Shown: positions 43,368 through 51,504 of the stretch, one piece after another
Layout of the letters: each line of letters starts with the position of its first letter
Position numbering within the stretch: position 1 is the stretch's first letter
Assembly (NCBI GenBank): GCA_040429635.1
Contig: CP158972.1
Coordinates: 591,918 to 655,917, forward strand
Source: Tamlana crocina
GTDB taxonomy: Bacteria; Bacteroidota; Bacteroidia; Flavobacteriales; Flavobacteriaceae
Length of the DNA: 64,000 nucleotides
Direction of reading: 5' to 3'
The notes under the pieces: model-generated
What the model was told of the DNA's origin: nothing
The model's database searches: none
The model's input: only the letters and a program-made list of their open reading frames with translations
Program-made: the position numbers and the translations under genes

Positions 43368-43661
43368 ATGATTCGGTTTCAATTTTTTCCACGCTCACAA
43401 GGCATAACAAAACAGATGCAGGACGTTATTGATTGTTTTATTGATTGTGAGGATAAAATATCATCAAGAACCTTTACTTACAGTAGTAACGAAGTACTTG
43501 AGTTTTTAAGGAAACCTCTTGAAAATATAGGCTTTAAAGTTGAAAAAGGCAAATCGAAGGAATCTAAAATACACGTTCCTGTTTTGTTTGGGCTCAATAA
43601 CCAAATAGATAAGAGTTTCAATGCTGATGCCGTTAGTTCCGATGGTAAAGCTGAAGCCTAG
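43368..43661 (+). pseudogene. Truncated nuclease-like protein, likely remnant
   Basis: 97 residues: MIRFQFFPRSQGITKQMQDV, then FTYSSNEVLEFLRKPLENIG and VPVLFGLNNQIDKSFNADAV. From memory this is the N-terminal half of a ~190-residue PD-(D/E)XK-like family whose next block is an E-x-E motif in a strand, followed by AGRA. Here the frame stops just after DGK (at DGKAEA), before that motif, and no other frame nearby continues it. So the catalytic half seems to have been lost, perhaps when the restriction genes inserted. The remnant reading is inference; a short functional protein is possible. Confidence 0.5.
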
Positions 43662-43717
43662 CTGTTTTGGTGTCAAATTACTTTATTAATAATCAATAAT
43701 AAAATATCTCCAACGAC

Positions 43718-43751
43718 TTGATAGTAATATCGCATAACATTTTTATATTTG
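43718..43751 (+). promoter_or_regulatory. Promoter of the restriction-modification operon
   Basis: TTG at 43718-43720, 23 bases, TATATTTG at 43744-43751. The transcript should start near 43755, about 25 bases before the controller ATG at 43780. Confidence 0.65.
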
Positions 43752-43760
43752 CTATTATTG

Positions 43761-43779
43761 TATCAAACGCTAATTGATA
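43761..43779 (+). promoter_or_regulatory. Candidate controller operator TATCAA-N7-TTGATA
   Basis: TATCAA (43761-43766) and TTGATA (43774-43779) form an inverted repeat that touches the controller ATG at 43780. A further TTGATA at 43718-43723 overlaps the -33 element. The layout is what an autoregulating restriction controller would need, with one site at the promoter and one in the leader. Confidence 0.5.
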
Positions 43780-44103
43780 ATGACAAGTTTTGGTGATTTC
43801 ATAAAAAAAGAGAGAGAATTGAGAGAATGGACACAAACCGATTTTGGGGCAAAAGTTGGAGTTAATTCCAGTGCAGTGAGTAGAATTGAAAATGGAACGC
43901 AGGCATTCAGTAAGAGTAAATTGGAGTTGTTGGCAAAACTCTTTAATATAGAAAAACAAAAAATTGTCGATTTATATTTTGCTGACAAGTTTGCTAGAGA
44001 AGCAAATCAGTATAAATGTTCAGAATCAATTTTTTCAGCTGCGGAAGAAACATCAAACTATTTAAAACTTAAAAAGGCTAAACAAGGTGAATTCAAATTT
44101 TAA
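43780..44103 (+). CDS. XRE-type HTH controller protein of the restriction system
   Basis: 107 residues from ATG 43780 (MTSFGDFIKKERELREWTQT). The N-terminal ~65 residues are a Cro/C1-type HTH: WTQTDFGAKVGVNSSAVSRIENG. The C-terminal ~40 residues are helical with no known domain, so the protein is longer than typical 80-residue C proteins. It sits directly in front of the methyltransferase (TAATATG junction). C proteins delay endonuclease expression in new hosts; that role is inferred from position. Confidence 0.82.
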   Translation: MTSFGDFIKKERELREWTQTDFGAKVGVNSSAVSRIENGTQAFSKSKLELLAKLFNIEKQKIVDLYFADKFAREANQYKCSESIFSAAEETSNYLKLKKAKQGEFKF

Positions 44104-44104
44104 T

Positions 44105-45172
44105 ATGGAAGTAAAAGAACCTCAATTGCGAATTTATTCGCCAGATAAATTTAATACTCAAACCCTAGAAACAAATAAAAAAAATGATGTCATATCTCTT
44201 TTTTCAGGTTGTGGCGGAATGGATTTAGGTTTTCATCAAGCAGGTTTTAATATAAAATGGGCAAATGATATTGAGCAAAGAGCTTGCGAAACTTACGCAA
44301 AGAATATAGGAAATCATATTGTTTGTGGAGATATTACTCAATTAGACTATTCTCAGATTCCAGATGCAGATTTAATTCTTGGAGGATTTCCCTGTCAAGA
44401 TTTTTCTATGATTTGGAAAAGAGGTGGAATAACAACTGATCGTGGTAATCTTTATCAAAATTTTGTAGAAATTGTTTCCCAAAAGCAACCTTTAATGTTT
44501 GTTGCTGAAAATGTAAAAGGAATTTTAACCGCGAATAAGAAAAAAGCAATCAAGCAAATAATCAAAGATTTTTCAGAAACTGGAGATTACGGTTACAATA
44601 CGACTGCACATTTAATAAATTTTGCAGATTATGGTGTTGCTCAACTTCGCGAGAGAGTTTTAATTATTGGTGTTAGGAAAGATTTAGACACATTTTTTGA
44701 TATTCCTTCACCTGTAAGGGATTCTGATAACTACTTGTCATCAAAAGAGGCTCTAAAAGGTGTTAAAAAAGTGAAACACAATAATGAACATCAAAATATA
44801 CAACCTAAAACAATTGAAAAGTTAAAACTCATTCCACCAGGTGGAAATTTCACAGATATACCAAAAGATTCACCTCATTATGTGAAAGGTATGATTTCAC
44901 ACGTTTATCGTAGACTTCATCCTGACAAGCCATCGACAACAATAATTGCTGCTGGCGGTGGTGGCACTTGGGGTTATCATTATGACGAACCGAGACCTTT
45001 GACTAATCGTGAAAGGGCAAGACTTTTTGGTTATCCTGATGATTTTGTATTTGAAGGAACAATTACAGAAGTACGAAAACAAATAGGCAACTCTGTTCCA
45101 CCTTCAGGAATTTTACCATTCGCAAAACAGATTAAAGTTTTTTTAGAAAGCATCAAAGCCAATGTACACTAA
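44105..45172 (+). CDS. DNA (cytosine-5) methyltransferase
   Basis: 355 residues from ATG 44105, which follows the controller stop after one base; a GTG at 44087 overlaps that gene and is less likely. Motif I FSGCGGMDLGF is near 33-43, motif IV GGFPCQDFS has catalytic C97, motif VI is ENVKG from E135, then QLRERV (VIII) and GNSVPP (X). The target-recognition region between VIII and IX is short (about 90 residues). The target site cannot be read from the sequence. It overlaps the endonuclease gene by 11 bases. The A/T content is visibly higher than in neighbouring housekeeping genes. Confidence 0.95.
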   Translation: MEVKEPQLRIYSPDKFNTQTLETNKKNDVISLFSGCGGMDLGFHQAGFNIKWANDIEQRACETYAKNIGNHIVCGDITQLDYSQIPDADLILGGFPCQDFSMIWKRGGITTDRGNLYQNFVEIVSQKQPLMFVAENVKGILTANKKKAIKQIIKDFSETGDYGYNTTAHLINFADYGVAQLRERVLIIGVRKDLDTFFDIPSPVRDSDNYLSSKEALKGVKKVKHNNEHQNIQPKTIEKLKLIPPGGNFTDIPKDSPHYVKGMISHVYRRLHPDKPSTTIIAAGGGGTWGYHYDEPRPLTNRERARLFGYPDDFVFEGTITEVRKQIGNSVPPSGILPFAKQIKVFLESIKANVH

Positions 45173-46178
45173 TATTCAAAAATATGGTGGTGATTTTCGT
45201 AATGTTCTAGACAAAGAGTTTACCACTTCAAAAAATGTAACAGTTGCATCAGGTTATGCTTCTTTGGATGTAATAAATGCTTTTGAAAAACCATTTGTTG
45301 ATATTGCTAAAAAAGGTGGTACTTCTCGATTGCTATTAGGTATGGCATTTTATGAAGGCTTGAGCCAAAAAAAGCTTGATGCAGTGACTAAGTTGCACAG
45401 TACATTAAAAACATTTGGGAACAACTCAGGTGTTTTCGTAACAAATGGCAGAAGGTATCACGGAAAAGTTTATCAATTTGACAAAGATGACGTCTCAAAC
45501 CTCTATGTCGGTTCATCAAATTTTTCGGCTAGTGGAACAAAGGGGAATATTGAATGTACAGTACCTATTTTAAATGAAAATCAAAAAGTAGATTTAGTAG
45601 CTTTTCTAAATGACCTCTATTCGCCTTCATATTCTATTTCTATCGATAAAGCGGAAATAACTGTTCCTGGGAAAAAGAAAATTGTACTGAATAAAGTTCA
45701 AAGAATCTGGGCTAGTCTAAAAACATATGATACAACAAAAGTCTCTGTCGAAGGACTACCCAAATTTGTATTCCCATTAGATAGAGTGGCTGAAAAAGAA
45801 AAGTCAAATTTAAATGTTTATTTCGGAAAAGGAAGATGGAGCCGTTCAACTGGAAAGATAAAGCCAAGACCTTGGTATGAAATAGAATTAATTGCTAGTA
45901 ATGACCTGAATTCTCAACAGTTTTATCCAAAAGGTGATTTTTTAGCTTACACAGATGATGGGCTTATAATACCAATGAGAACACAAGGAGATTATTGTAA
46001 AAATATTCGTTCAAAAGGAAGTTTACAAATATTCGGAATTTGGCTAAAAGGAAAATTAGAACAAAATGGAGTGTTGAAAAAATACGAACCTGTGACTTTG
46101 GAAACACTTGAAGAATATGGAAATGATAAGTTGACTTTTTACAAATTTGAAGAAGGGAAGTACTATATGGAATTTTAA
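45162..46178 (+). CDS. Type II restriction endonuclease, PLD-fold, NgoFVII-like
   Basis: 338 residues. The N-terminal half has one phospholipase D-type active site: H100 and K102 in RRYHGKVYQF and the SSN at 118-120 in VGSSNFSASG. The layout (single PLD motif, then a beta-rich C-terminal domain from about 165) fits the NgoFVII family of type II endonucleases, which work as dimers without metal. The C-terminal part (WSRSTGKIKPRPWYEIEL, PKGDFLAYTDDGLIIPM) probably reads the DNA target. It is translationally coupled to the methyltransferase. The recognition site is unknown; NgoFVII itself cuts GCSGC. Confidence 0.85.
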   Translation: MYTNIQKYGGDFRNVLDKEFTTSKNVTVASGYASLDVINAFEKPFVDIAKKGGTSRLLLGMAFYEGLSQKKLDAVTKLHSTLKTFGNNSGVFVTNGRRYHGKVYQFDKDDVSNLYVGSSNFSASGTKGNIECTVPILNENQKVDLVAFLNDLYSPSYSISIDKAEITVPGKKKIVLNKVQRIWASLKTYDTTKVSVEGLPKFVFPLDRVAEKEKSNLNVYFGKGRWSRSTGKIKPRPWYEIELIASNDLNSQQFYPKGDFLAYTDDGLIIPMRTQGDYCKNIRSKGSLQIFGIWLKGKLEQNGVLKKYEPVTLETLEEYGNDKLTFYKFEEGKYYMEF

Positions 46179-46207
46179 TTGTTCAACGGTTTTTCTTGCT
46201 GCAATTA

Positions 46208-46247
46208 AAACCCTTACATCCCGATAGCTATCGGGATGTAAGGGTTT
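46208..46247. terminator. Perfect 40-bp palindrome, bidirectional terminator built on a repeat
   Basis: Two 20-base arms meet at 46227/46228 with no mismatch. The centre is the dispersed repeat CCCGATAGCTATCGGG; the outside AAACCCTTACAT / ATGTAAGGGTTT extends it. It lies between the convergent endonuclease gene (ends 46178) and ahcY (ends 46306). Confidence 0.7.
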
Positions 46248-46273
46248 CTAAATATCTAAAAAGTTTTATTGAT

Positions 46274-46298
46274 GAGATTCCTGCCTTCGCAGGAATGA
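46274..46298. repeat. ATTCCTGCCTTCGCAGGAAT repeat
   Basis: ATTCCTGC and GCAGGAAT form a hairpin around CTTC. A widespread type of intergenic repeat, next to the end of ahcY; it may add to termination. Confidence 0.6.
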
Positions 46299-46305
46299 CA
46301 TAAAC

Positions 46306-47622
46306 TTAGTATCTGTAATACTCAGGCTTATAAGGGCCTTCTACTTTTACACCGATATATTCAGCTTGGTCTTGCTTTAACTCGGTTAACTCCACACCAA
46401 TTTTTTCTAAGTGCAATTTGGCTACTTTTTCATCGAGGTGTTTTGGCAGCATATATACTTTGTTTTCGTATTTGTCGCTGTGGTTCCAAAGCTCGATTTG
46501 TGCCAAGGTTTGGTTGGTAAACGAGTTACTCATTACAAAACTTGGGTGGCCTGTTGCGCAACCTAAATTCACTAAACGACCTTGTGCCAAAATAATAACA
46601 TCTTTTCCGTTAAGGGTATATTTATCAACCTGTGGCTTGATAACATTTTTGGTGTTTCCGTAGTTTTTGTTCAACCATGCCATATCGATTTCATTATCGA
46701 AATGCCCAATGTTACAAACTATGGTTTTGTCTTTCATGGCTTCAAAATGCTCACCACGAACAATATCTTTGTTTCCTGTGGTAGTGATTACAATATCGGC
46801 TTTTCCAATTACGGTTTCCAGTTTTTTAACTTCGTAACCGTCCATGGCAGCTTGCAATGCACAAATCGGGTCGATTTCAGTTACCGTTACAATACTTCCG
46901 GCACCTCTAAACGAAGCGGCAGTTCCTTTACCCACATCGCCATAGCCACAAACTACAACGCGTTTTCCAGCCAACATCACATCGGTAGCACGACGGATGG
47001 CATCAACAGCACTCTCACGGCAACCGTATTTGTTATCGAATTTCGATTTAGTAACCGAATCGTTTACGTTAATGGCCGGCATAGGCAAGGTGCCTTTTTG
47101 CATACGTTCGTACAAACGGTGAACACCGGTAGTGGTTTCTTCGCTTAATCCTTTTATGCCCGGCACCAATTCTGGGTATTTGTCTAAAACCATGTTGGTT
47201 AAATCGCCACCATCATCCAAAATCATGTTTAATGGCTTTCGGTCCTCACCAAAGAATAAGGTTTGCTCGATACACCAATCGAATTCCTCTTCGGTCATAT
47301 CTTTCCATGCATAAACGGCAGTTCCGGCAGCAGCAATAGCAGCAGCAGCTTGGTCTTGCGTAGAGAAAATATTGCAAGAACTCCAAGTCACCTCAGCACC
47401 CAAAGCTTGAAGGGTTTCAATTAACACTGCGGTTTGGATGGTCATGTGCAAACATCCCGCAATACGAGCACCTTTCAAAGGCTGTTCGTTTTTATACTCC
47501 TCGCGAAGGCTCATCAAGCCTGGCATTTCGGCCTCGGCCAACTCAATTTCTTTTCTTCCCCAATCGGCAAGCGATAGGTCTTTTACTTTATTGGCTACGA
47601 AAGGAACTGTTTTTGTACTCAT
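46306..47622 (-). CDS. ahcY: Adenosylhomocysteinase
   Basis: Splits S-adenosylhomocysteine, the inhibitory by-product of methyltransferases, into adenosine and homocysteine. 438 residues, full length. [20 protein letters not shown] holds the substrate-binding His and Thr; GYGDVGKG is the NAD-binding loop; the catalytic Lys is in [11 protein letters not shown]; the C-terminal [21 protein letters not shown] is typical. A -7 box lies at 47729-47722 with a predicted leader of about 95 bases; I found no SAH or SAM riboswitch in it. Confidence 0.97.
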   Translation of the reverse strand: MSTKTVPFVANKVKDLSLADWGRKEIELAEAEMPGLMSLREEYKNEQPLKGARIAGCLHMTIQTAVLIETLQALGAEVTWSSCNIFSTQDQAAAAIAAAGTAVYAWKDMTEEEFDWCIEQTLFFGEDRKPLNMILDDGGDLTNMVLDKYPELVPGIKGLSEETTTGVHRLYERMQKGTLPMPAINVNDSVTKSKFDNKYGCRESAVDAIRRATDVMLAGKRVVVCGYGDVGKGTAASFRGAGSIVTVTEIDPICALQAAMDGYEVKKLETVIGKADIVITTTGNKDIVRGEHFEAMKDKTIVCNIGHFDNEIDMAWLNKNYGNTKNVIKPQVDKYTLNGKDVIILAQGRLVNLGCATGHPSFVMSNSFTNQTLAQIELWNHSDKYENKVYMLPKHLDEKVAKLHLEKIGVELTELKQDQAEYIGVKVEGPYKPEYYRY

Positions 47623-47721
47623 AGTATTTTTCTTTAGTTTTTAAACCCTAACTTGATTGCTAATAGCTTTTAAAATACTTAAATTCGCTACAACAAAAAG
47701 CAAGAGCTTTATTAGGCGGTG

Positions 47722-47729
47722 CAAAGATA
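47722..47729 (-). promoter_or_regulatory. -7 box of ahcY
   Basis: TATCTTTG on the minus strand, a TAnnTTTG match, about 100 bases before the start codon. No TTG at -33. Confidence 0.45.
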
Positions 47730-47752
47730 ATCAATAAGTTTCAGAATACTAA

Positions 47753-48379
47753 ATGCCACTTTACAAAACCATTAGGCCAAACTCACAAACTACTGTTAAA
47801 ATCTGGAAAATAACAGAGGGGTTTGATGATTTGATGGCGTCTGTGAATTTAAAGTCCGAAAGTTTACAGCGGGTTATGGGCATGAAAAGTGAACTGCACC
47901 AACGTGGTTTTTTAAGTGTACGCCGATTGTTACAGGAGTTTGGTTATGCTGATGTTGATTTGTTTTACGACGAAAATGGCAAACCGCATTTAAGAGACGG
48001 CAAGCAAATTTCGATAACGCATTCATTCCATTTTTCGGCAGTAATAATCAGTGATTCCGTTATTGGAATTGATATTGAAAAACAGCGCGATAAAATACAA
48101 ATCATCGCCCATAAATTTATTGACTACGAAAGTGATTATTTGGATAAAACGGCTGACGATTATATTCAAAAACTAACCATGATTTGGTGCGTAAAAGAGT
48201 CGTTGTACAAACTGTTTGCCACACCGGGGCTGAGTTTTAAGCAACATTGTTTGGTGATTCCTATATCGGATGGTGAAAACGAAACTGTAGCTTGGATTGA
48301 TTATGAAGGTAAAAAATGCCGATATAATATTGAATTTTTAGAGTTTGAAGGCTTTACTTGCGCCTATGCTATTGCCTAA
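47753..48379 (+). CDS. 4'-phosphopantetheinyl transferase (Sfp type)
   Basis: 208 residues. Transfers the phosphopantetheine arm from CoA to carrier proteins. The family motifs are ISITHSFHF (P2), IGIDIEKQRDKI (metal-binding Asp/Glu) and WCVKESLYKLF (P3). It is of the small Sfp-like kind rather than AcpS, so it may serve fatty-acid, aryl-polyene or peptide carriers. Its stop overlaps the start of the GGGP synthase gene by one base (TAATG), so the two proteins are made together. Confidence 0.88.
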   Translation: MPLYKTIRPNSQTTVKIWKITEGFDDLMASVNLKSESLQRVMGMKSELHQRGFLSVRRLLQEFGYADVDLFYDENGKPHLRDGKQISITHSFHFSAVIISDSVIGIDIEKQRDKIQIIAHKFIDYESDYLDKTADDYIQKLTMIWCVKESLYKLFATPGLSFKQHCLVIPISDGENETVAWIDYEGKKCRYNIEFLEFEGFTCAYAIA

Positions 48380-49110
48380 TGAAAAATAATCTTTACAAAA
48401 GTATCTGCGAAGCATCCGAAAAAGGGAAAAAACTCTTAGCAGTTTTAATAGACCCCGATAAATTTGAACTTTCCAACGCCAAAAACTTTATCGAAAAGGT
48501 AAACCAATCGGTCGCTACCCACATTTTTATTGGCGGAAGTTCCGTTGCAGAACATGTTACTGATTTTTTGGTGGCCGAAATAAAAACACACACCGAGTTG
48601 CCCGTGGTGCTTTTTCCGGGCGATGTTACCCAAATTACCGACAAGGCCGATGCACTGTTGTTTTTAAGTTTGATTTCAGGAAGAAATCCGGAGTACCTTA
48701 TCGGGAAGCATGTGGAGTCGGTTTCAAAACTTAGAAAGACTCAATTGGAAATTATCCCAACGGGCTATATCTTAGTTCAAAACGGAAAGGAAACCGCTGT
48801 ACAGCGTATCACCGGAACAGAACCCATGCCAAGAAATAATACCCAATTTATTGTCGATACCGCTGTGGCCGGTCAGCTTTTGGGGATGAAATTAATTTAT
48901 TTGGAAGCCGGTAGCGGTGCGCTTCACCCCGTGACTGCTGAAATTATTCAATCCGTTAAGCGTGAGTTGAATATCCCCTTGATTGTTGGTGGGGGTATTC
49001 GCAAAAAAAACCAATTGGATGTTGCCTACAAAGCAGGAGCCGACTTGGTAGTGATTGGTACAGCTTTTGAAGAAGACACATCTTTTTTTGACGCCATAAA
49101 GAACCATTAA
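48379..49110 (+). CDS. Geranylgeranylglyceryl phosphate synthase (PcrB/GGGPS family)
   Basis: 243 residues from ATG 48379. A TIM-barrel prenyltransferase that joins a long isoprenyl diphosphate to glycerol 1-phosphate, the first step of archaeal ether-lipid synthesis. Signatures: LLAVLIDPDKFEL, THIFIGGSSV, IIPTGYILVQNG, LIYLEAGSGA and LIVGGGIRKKNQLDVAYKAGADLVVIG. Bacteroidota carry group II members of this family; their product in the cell is not settled. The start is fixed by overlap with the phosphopantetheinyl transferase stop. There is no glycerol-1-phosphate dehydrogenase gene in the window. Confidence 0.92.
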   Translation: MKNNLYKSICEASEKGKKLLAVLIDPDKFELSNAKNFIEKVNQSVATHIFIGGSSVAEHVTDFLVAEIKTHTELPVVLFPGDVTQITDKADALLFLSLISGRNPEYLIGKHVESVSKLRKTQLEIIPTGYILVQNGKETAVQRITGTEPMPRNNTQFIVDTAVAGQLLGMKLIYLEAGSGALHPVTAEIIQSVKRELNIPLIVGGGIRKKNQLDVAYKAGADLVVIGTAFEEDTSFFDAIKNH

Positions 49111-49199
49111 CCGAATTAATGATTTCTTAGTCTAAAAGTTACATTGGTTTTTTATTGCTTCATTTTAGAGTGCTATATTTACGTACAAAATACAAAATC

Positions 49200-50747
49200 A
49201 TGTTTTCAGATAAAGATATCCAACAAATTCAGTCTAAGGGAATAACGGTAGATGGCGTTAATGCACAGGTAAATCGTATTAAAAATGGTATGTCGTATTC
49301 CAATTTGTTGTCGGCAGCCACTATTGGCAAAGGCATTGAAAGTTATGGCGATTCTGATGTTGATGGATTTGTTAAGGCTTTTGAAGAAAAAAAGAACGAT
49401 TTACATTTGTTGAAATTCGTCCCAGCTTCTGGAGCGGCGACTCGTATGTTCAAGTTTTTGTTTCAGTTTTTGAAAAAATTCAATCCGAAGACAGACACGC
49501 TGAAAACCTATGCCGAAAAACAAAACGATAGCTTAATTTTAACATTCTTTTCCAATCTGGAAAGTTTTCCGTTTTATAATGAGGTCATTTCAAAATTGAA
49601 AGAAACCAACCCTCAGTACGATAGTTTAAGCGATTCCGAAAAGCACTATGAATTTGTAAAAATCATGCTCGACGAAGAGGGGTTGAATTACAGTTTTTTG
49701 CCAAAAGGATTGTTGCCTTTTCATAAATATGGCGATGATGTGGTAACGGCTTTTCAGGAGCATTTGTTCGAATCAACGTTATATGCTTCCTCAAATGGTA
49801 ATGCCAATCTGCATTTTACCGTATCTGAAAAACATCACGAGTACTTTTCGAAAGAATTCAACAGCATTAAGAAAAACTTAGAGGAGCAAACCAATACCGT
49901 TTTCAACGTATCGTTTTCCTATCAAAAGGAAGCTACCGAAACCATTGCCTTAACTACAAAAGACGAGGTTTATAGAAAAGAAGATGGCTCTATTTTATTC
50001 CGTCCGGCTGGGCATGGTGCGCTTTTGGAAAATTTGAACGATTTAAAAAGCGACCTCGTTTTTATAAAAAACATCGACAATATTGTGGTAGCCAATAGAA
50101 ATGTTGAGGTTTCAAAATATAAAAAGCTACTTGCGGGAGTGCTATTAGAAGCACAAGAAACCGTGTTTTCGTATTTGCATAAGTTAGATGAAGGTCAGTT
50201 GGAAGAAACCGACCTCAAAATCATGTTGCTGTTTTTGCGTTACCGATTAAATATTTCAATTCCTGCAGAAATAGAAAACAGCTCAAAAGAAGAAAAAATT
50301 GCCTTTTTAAGGGGGAAACTTAACCGCCCCATCCGTGTTTGTGGGATGGTAAAAAATGAAGGAGAGCCCGGAGGCGGACCGTTTTGGGTAAAGGGCAAAA
50401 ACGGAGATATTTCGTTGCAAATTGTTGAGTTTGCCCAAATCAATTTTAGTAAAACCCGCCAACAGGAATTGGTGTACAAGGCGACCCATTTTAACCCCAC
50501 CGATTTGGTTTGTGGCATTAAAAACTACAAAGGAGAAAAATTCAACCTCACCGATTTTGTAGATCCCGAAGCGGCATTCATCACCATGAAAACCCAAAAT
50601 GGCACCGACATACAAGCGTTGGAATTGCCAGGACTTTGGAATGGCAGCATGGCGCATTGGAACTCCATTTTTGTGGAAGTGCCCATTGAAACTTTCAATC
50701 CGGTAAAAACGGTAAACGACTTGTTGAAGCCGGCGCACCAAGCTTAA
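49200..50747 (+). CDS. DUF4301 family protein
   Basis: 515 residues from ATG 49200 (MFSDKDIQQIQSKGI). The N-terminal KFVPASGAATRMFKFLF recalls a phosphate-binding loop of nucleotidyltransferase-like sugar enzymes; further blocks are LLPFHKYGDDVVTAFQEHL, LFRPAGHGALLENLNDL, VCGMVKNEGEPGGGPFWVKG and LPGLWNGSMAHWN. These mark the DUF4301 family, common in Bacteroidota and of unknown function, possibly a distant sugar-1-phosphate nucleotidyltransferase relative. The arfB-like gene follows 2 bases after its stop. Confidence 0.85.
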   Translation: MFSDKDIQQIQSKGITVDGVNAQVNRIKNGMSYSNLLSAATIGKGIESYGDSDVDGFVKAFEEKKNDLHLLKFVPASGAATRMFKFLFQFLKKFNPKTDTLKTYAEKQNDSLILTFFSNLESFPFYNEVISKLKETNPQYDSLSDSEKHYEFVKIMLDEEGLNYSFLPKGLLPFHKYGDDVVTAFQEHLFESTLYASSNGNANLHFTVSEKHHEYFSKEFNSIKKNLEEQTNTVFNVSFSYQKEATETIALTTKDEVYRKEDGSILFRPAGHGALLENLNDLKSDLVFIKNIDNIVVANRNVEVSKYKKLLAGVLLEAQETVFSYLHKLDEGQLEETDLKIMLLFLRYRLNISIPAEIENSSKEEKIAFLRGKLNRPIRVCGMVKNEGEPGGGPFWVKGKNGDISLQIVEFAQINFSKTRQQELVYKATHFNPTDLVCGIKNYKGEKFNLTDFVDPEAAFITMKTQNGTDIQALELPGLWNGSMAHWNSIFVEVPIETFNPVKTVNDLLKPAHQA

Positions 50748-50749
50748 AC

Positions 50750-51157
50750 ATGATTGATTCGGAAGCATTAATAAATGAATTGACTTTTAAAGCTGTTAGA
50801 AGTTCGGGCAGTGGAGGGCAACACGTAAATAAAACGTCCACGAAGGTAGAATTGACTTTCAGTATAAAAGATTCGTTAGTGCTTAAAGATGCTCAAAAAG
50901 AACGACTTTTGAGCAAGTTGGGACATAGACTGACCAAAGAAGGTGTTTTGATTTTACAATGCGGTGAAAGCCGAAGTCAGCACCAAAATAAAAACTTGGT
51001 GATTGCCCGATTTTTAAGTTTGATAAAGTCGAATTTGGTTAAACCCAAACCAAGAAAACCAACAAAAATTCCGAAATCGGCCATCCGTAAGCGTTTAAAA
51101 AGCAAACGCACCCAATCTGAAAAAAAAGCCAACCGAAAGAAGCCTGATATCGATTAA
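50750..51157 (+). CDS. arfB: ArfB-like alternative ribosome-rescue factor
   Basis: 135 residues. The GGQ motif (22-24, in RSSGSGGQHVNKTSTKVEL) hydrolyses peptidyl-tRNA. Unlike true release factors it lacks codon-recognition domains, and it ends in a basic tail (KPRKPTKIPKSAIRKRLKSK) that threads into the empty mRNA channel. It frees ribosomes stalled at mRNA ends. Probably co-transcribed with the DUF4301 gene, 2 bases apart. E. coli ArfB is of similar length. Confidence 0.93.
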   Translation: MIDSEALINELTFKAVRSSGSGGQHVNKTSTKVELTFSIKDSLVLKDAQKERLLSKLGHRLTKEGVLILQCGESRSQHQNKNLVIARFLSLIKSNLVKPKPRKPTKIPKSAIRKRLKSKRTQSEKKANRKKPDID

Positions 51158-51174
51158 AATATTGCCAATAATAA

Positions 51175-51204
51175 TTGAAGTTCGGTAATTGGGTAGTATC
51201 TTTG
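51175..51204 (+). promoter_or_regulatory. Promoter of the thiamin receptor gene
   Basis: TTG at 51175-51177, 19 bases, TATCTTTG at 51197-51204: a full match. The transcript would start near 51208, just before the TPP riboswitch. Confidence 0.78.
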
Positions 51205-51210
51205 CAGCGT

Positions 51211-51373
51211 TCTCATAAAGGGGTGCTTTTTGATTGATGATTGACGATTGATGATTGACGATTTCTGAACTGTTCAGTTCAAAAATCTAAAATCTAAAAT
51301 TTGAAATCTAAAATCATTTAGGCTGAGATCATACCCATAGAACCTAGAACAGATAATGCTGTTTAGGGAGGTG
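51211..51373 (+). ncRNA. TPP riboswitch (THI element) with enlarged P3 arm
   Basis: The conserved 5' part AAAGGGGTGC lies at 51218-51226. The core follows at 51321 on: GGCTGAGATCATACCCAT, AGAACCT, ACAGATAATGCTG and the closing TAGGGAG at 51364-51370. Between GGGGTGC and GGCTGAGA lies the variable P3 arm, here about 95 bases instead of a short loop; it holds two GATTGATGATTGAC repeats, a CTGAACTGTTCAG palindrome and AATCTAAAATCT words. One base seems added after GAACCT. TPP binding would turn the downstream receptor gene off; the mechanism is not plain. Confidence 0.85.
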
Positions 51374-51504
51374 AATTTATAAAGTTATTGCTAGTAGTTT
51401 AACAAAAAAAACGGGGCAATGTTTCAGAGTAAATTCAAAAAAATCAATTTTAACCATTAAAGAATAATTACCTCTTTTTATTCGATTATAAATTCGTAAT
51501 CGAG

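Noticed and set aside
47623-47752. Possible SAH or SAM riboswitch in the ahcY leader
   Set aside because: I looked for the conserved cores and found no convincing stem set; only a -7 box is supported.
51231-51300. Direct GATTGATGATTGAC repeats that might suggest a CRISPR array
   Set aside because: Only two imperfect units with no spacers of equal length and no cas genes; they lie in the P3 arm of the TPP riboswitch.
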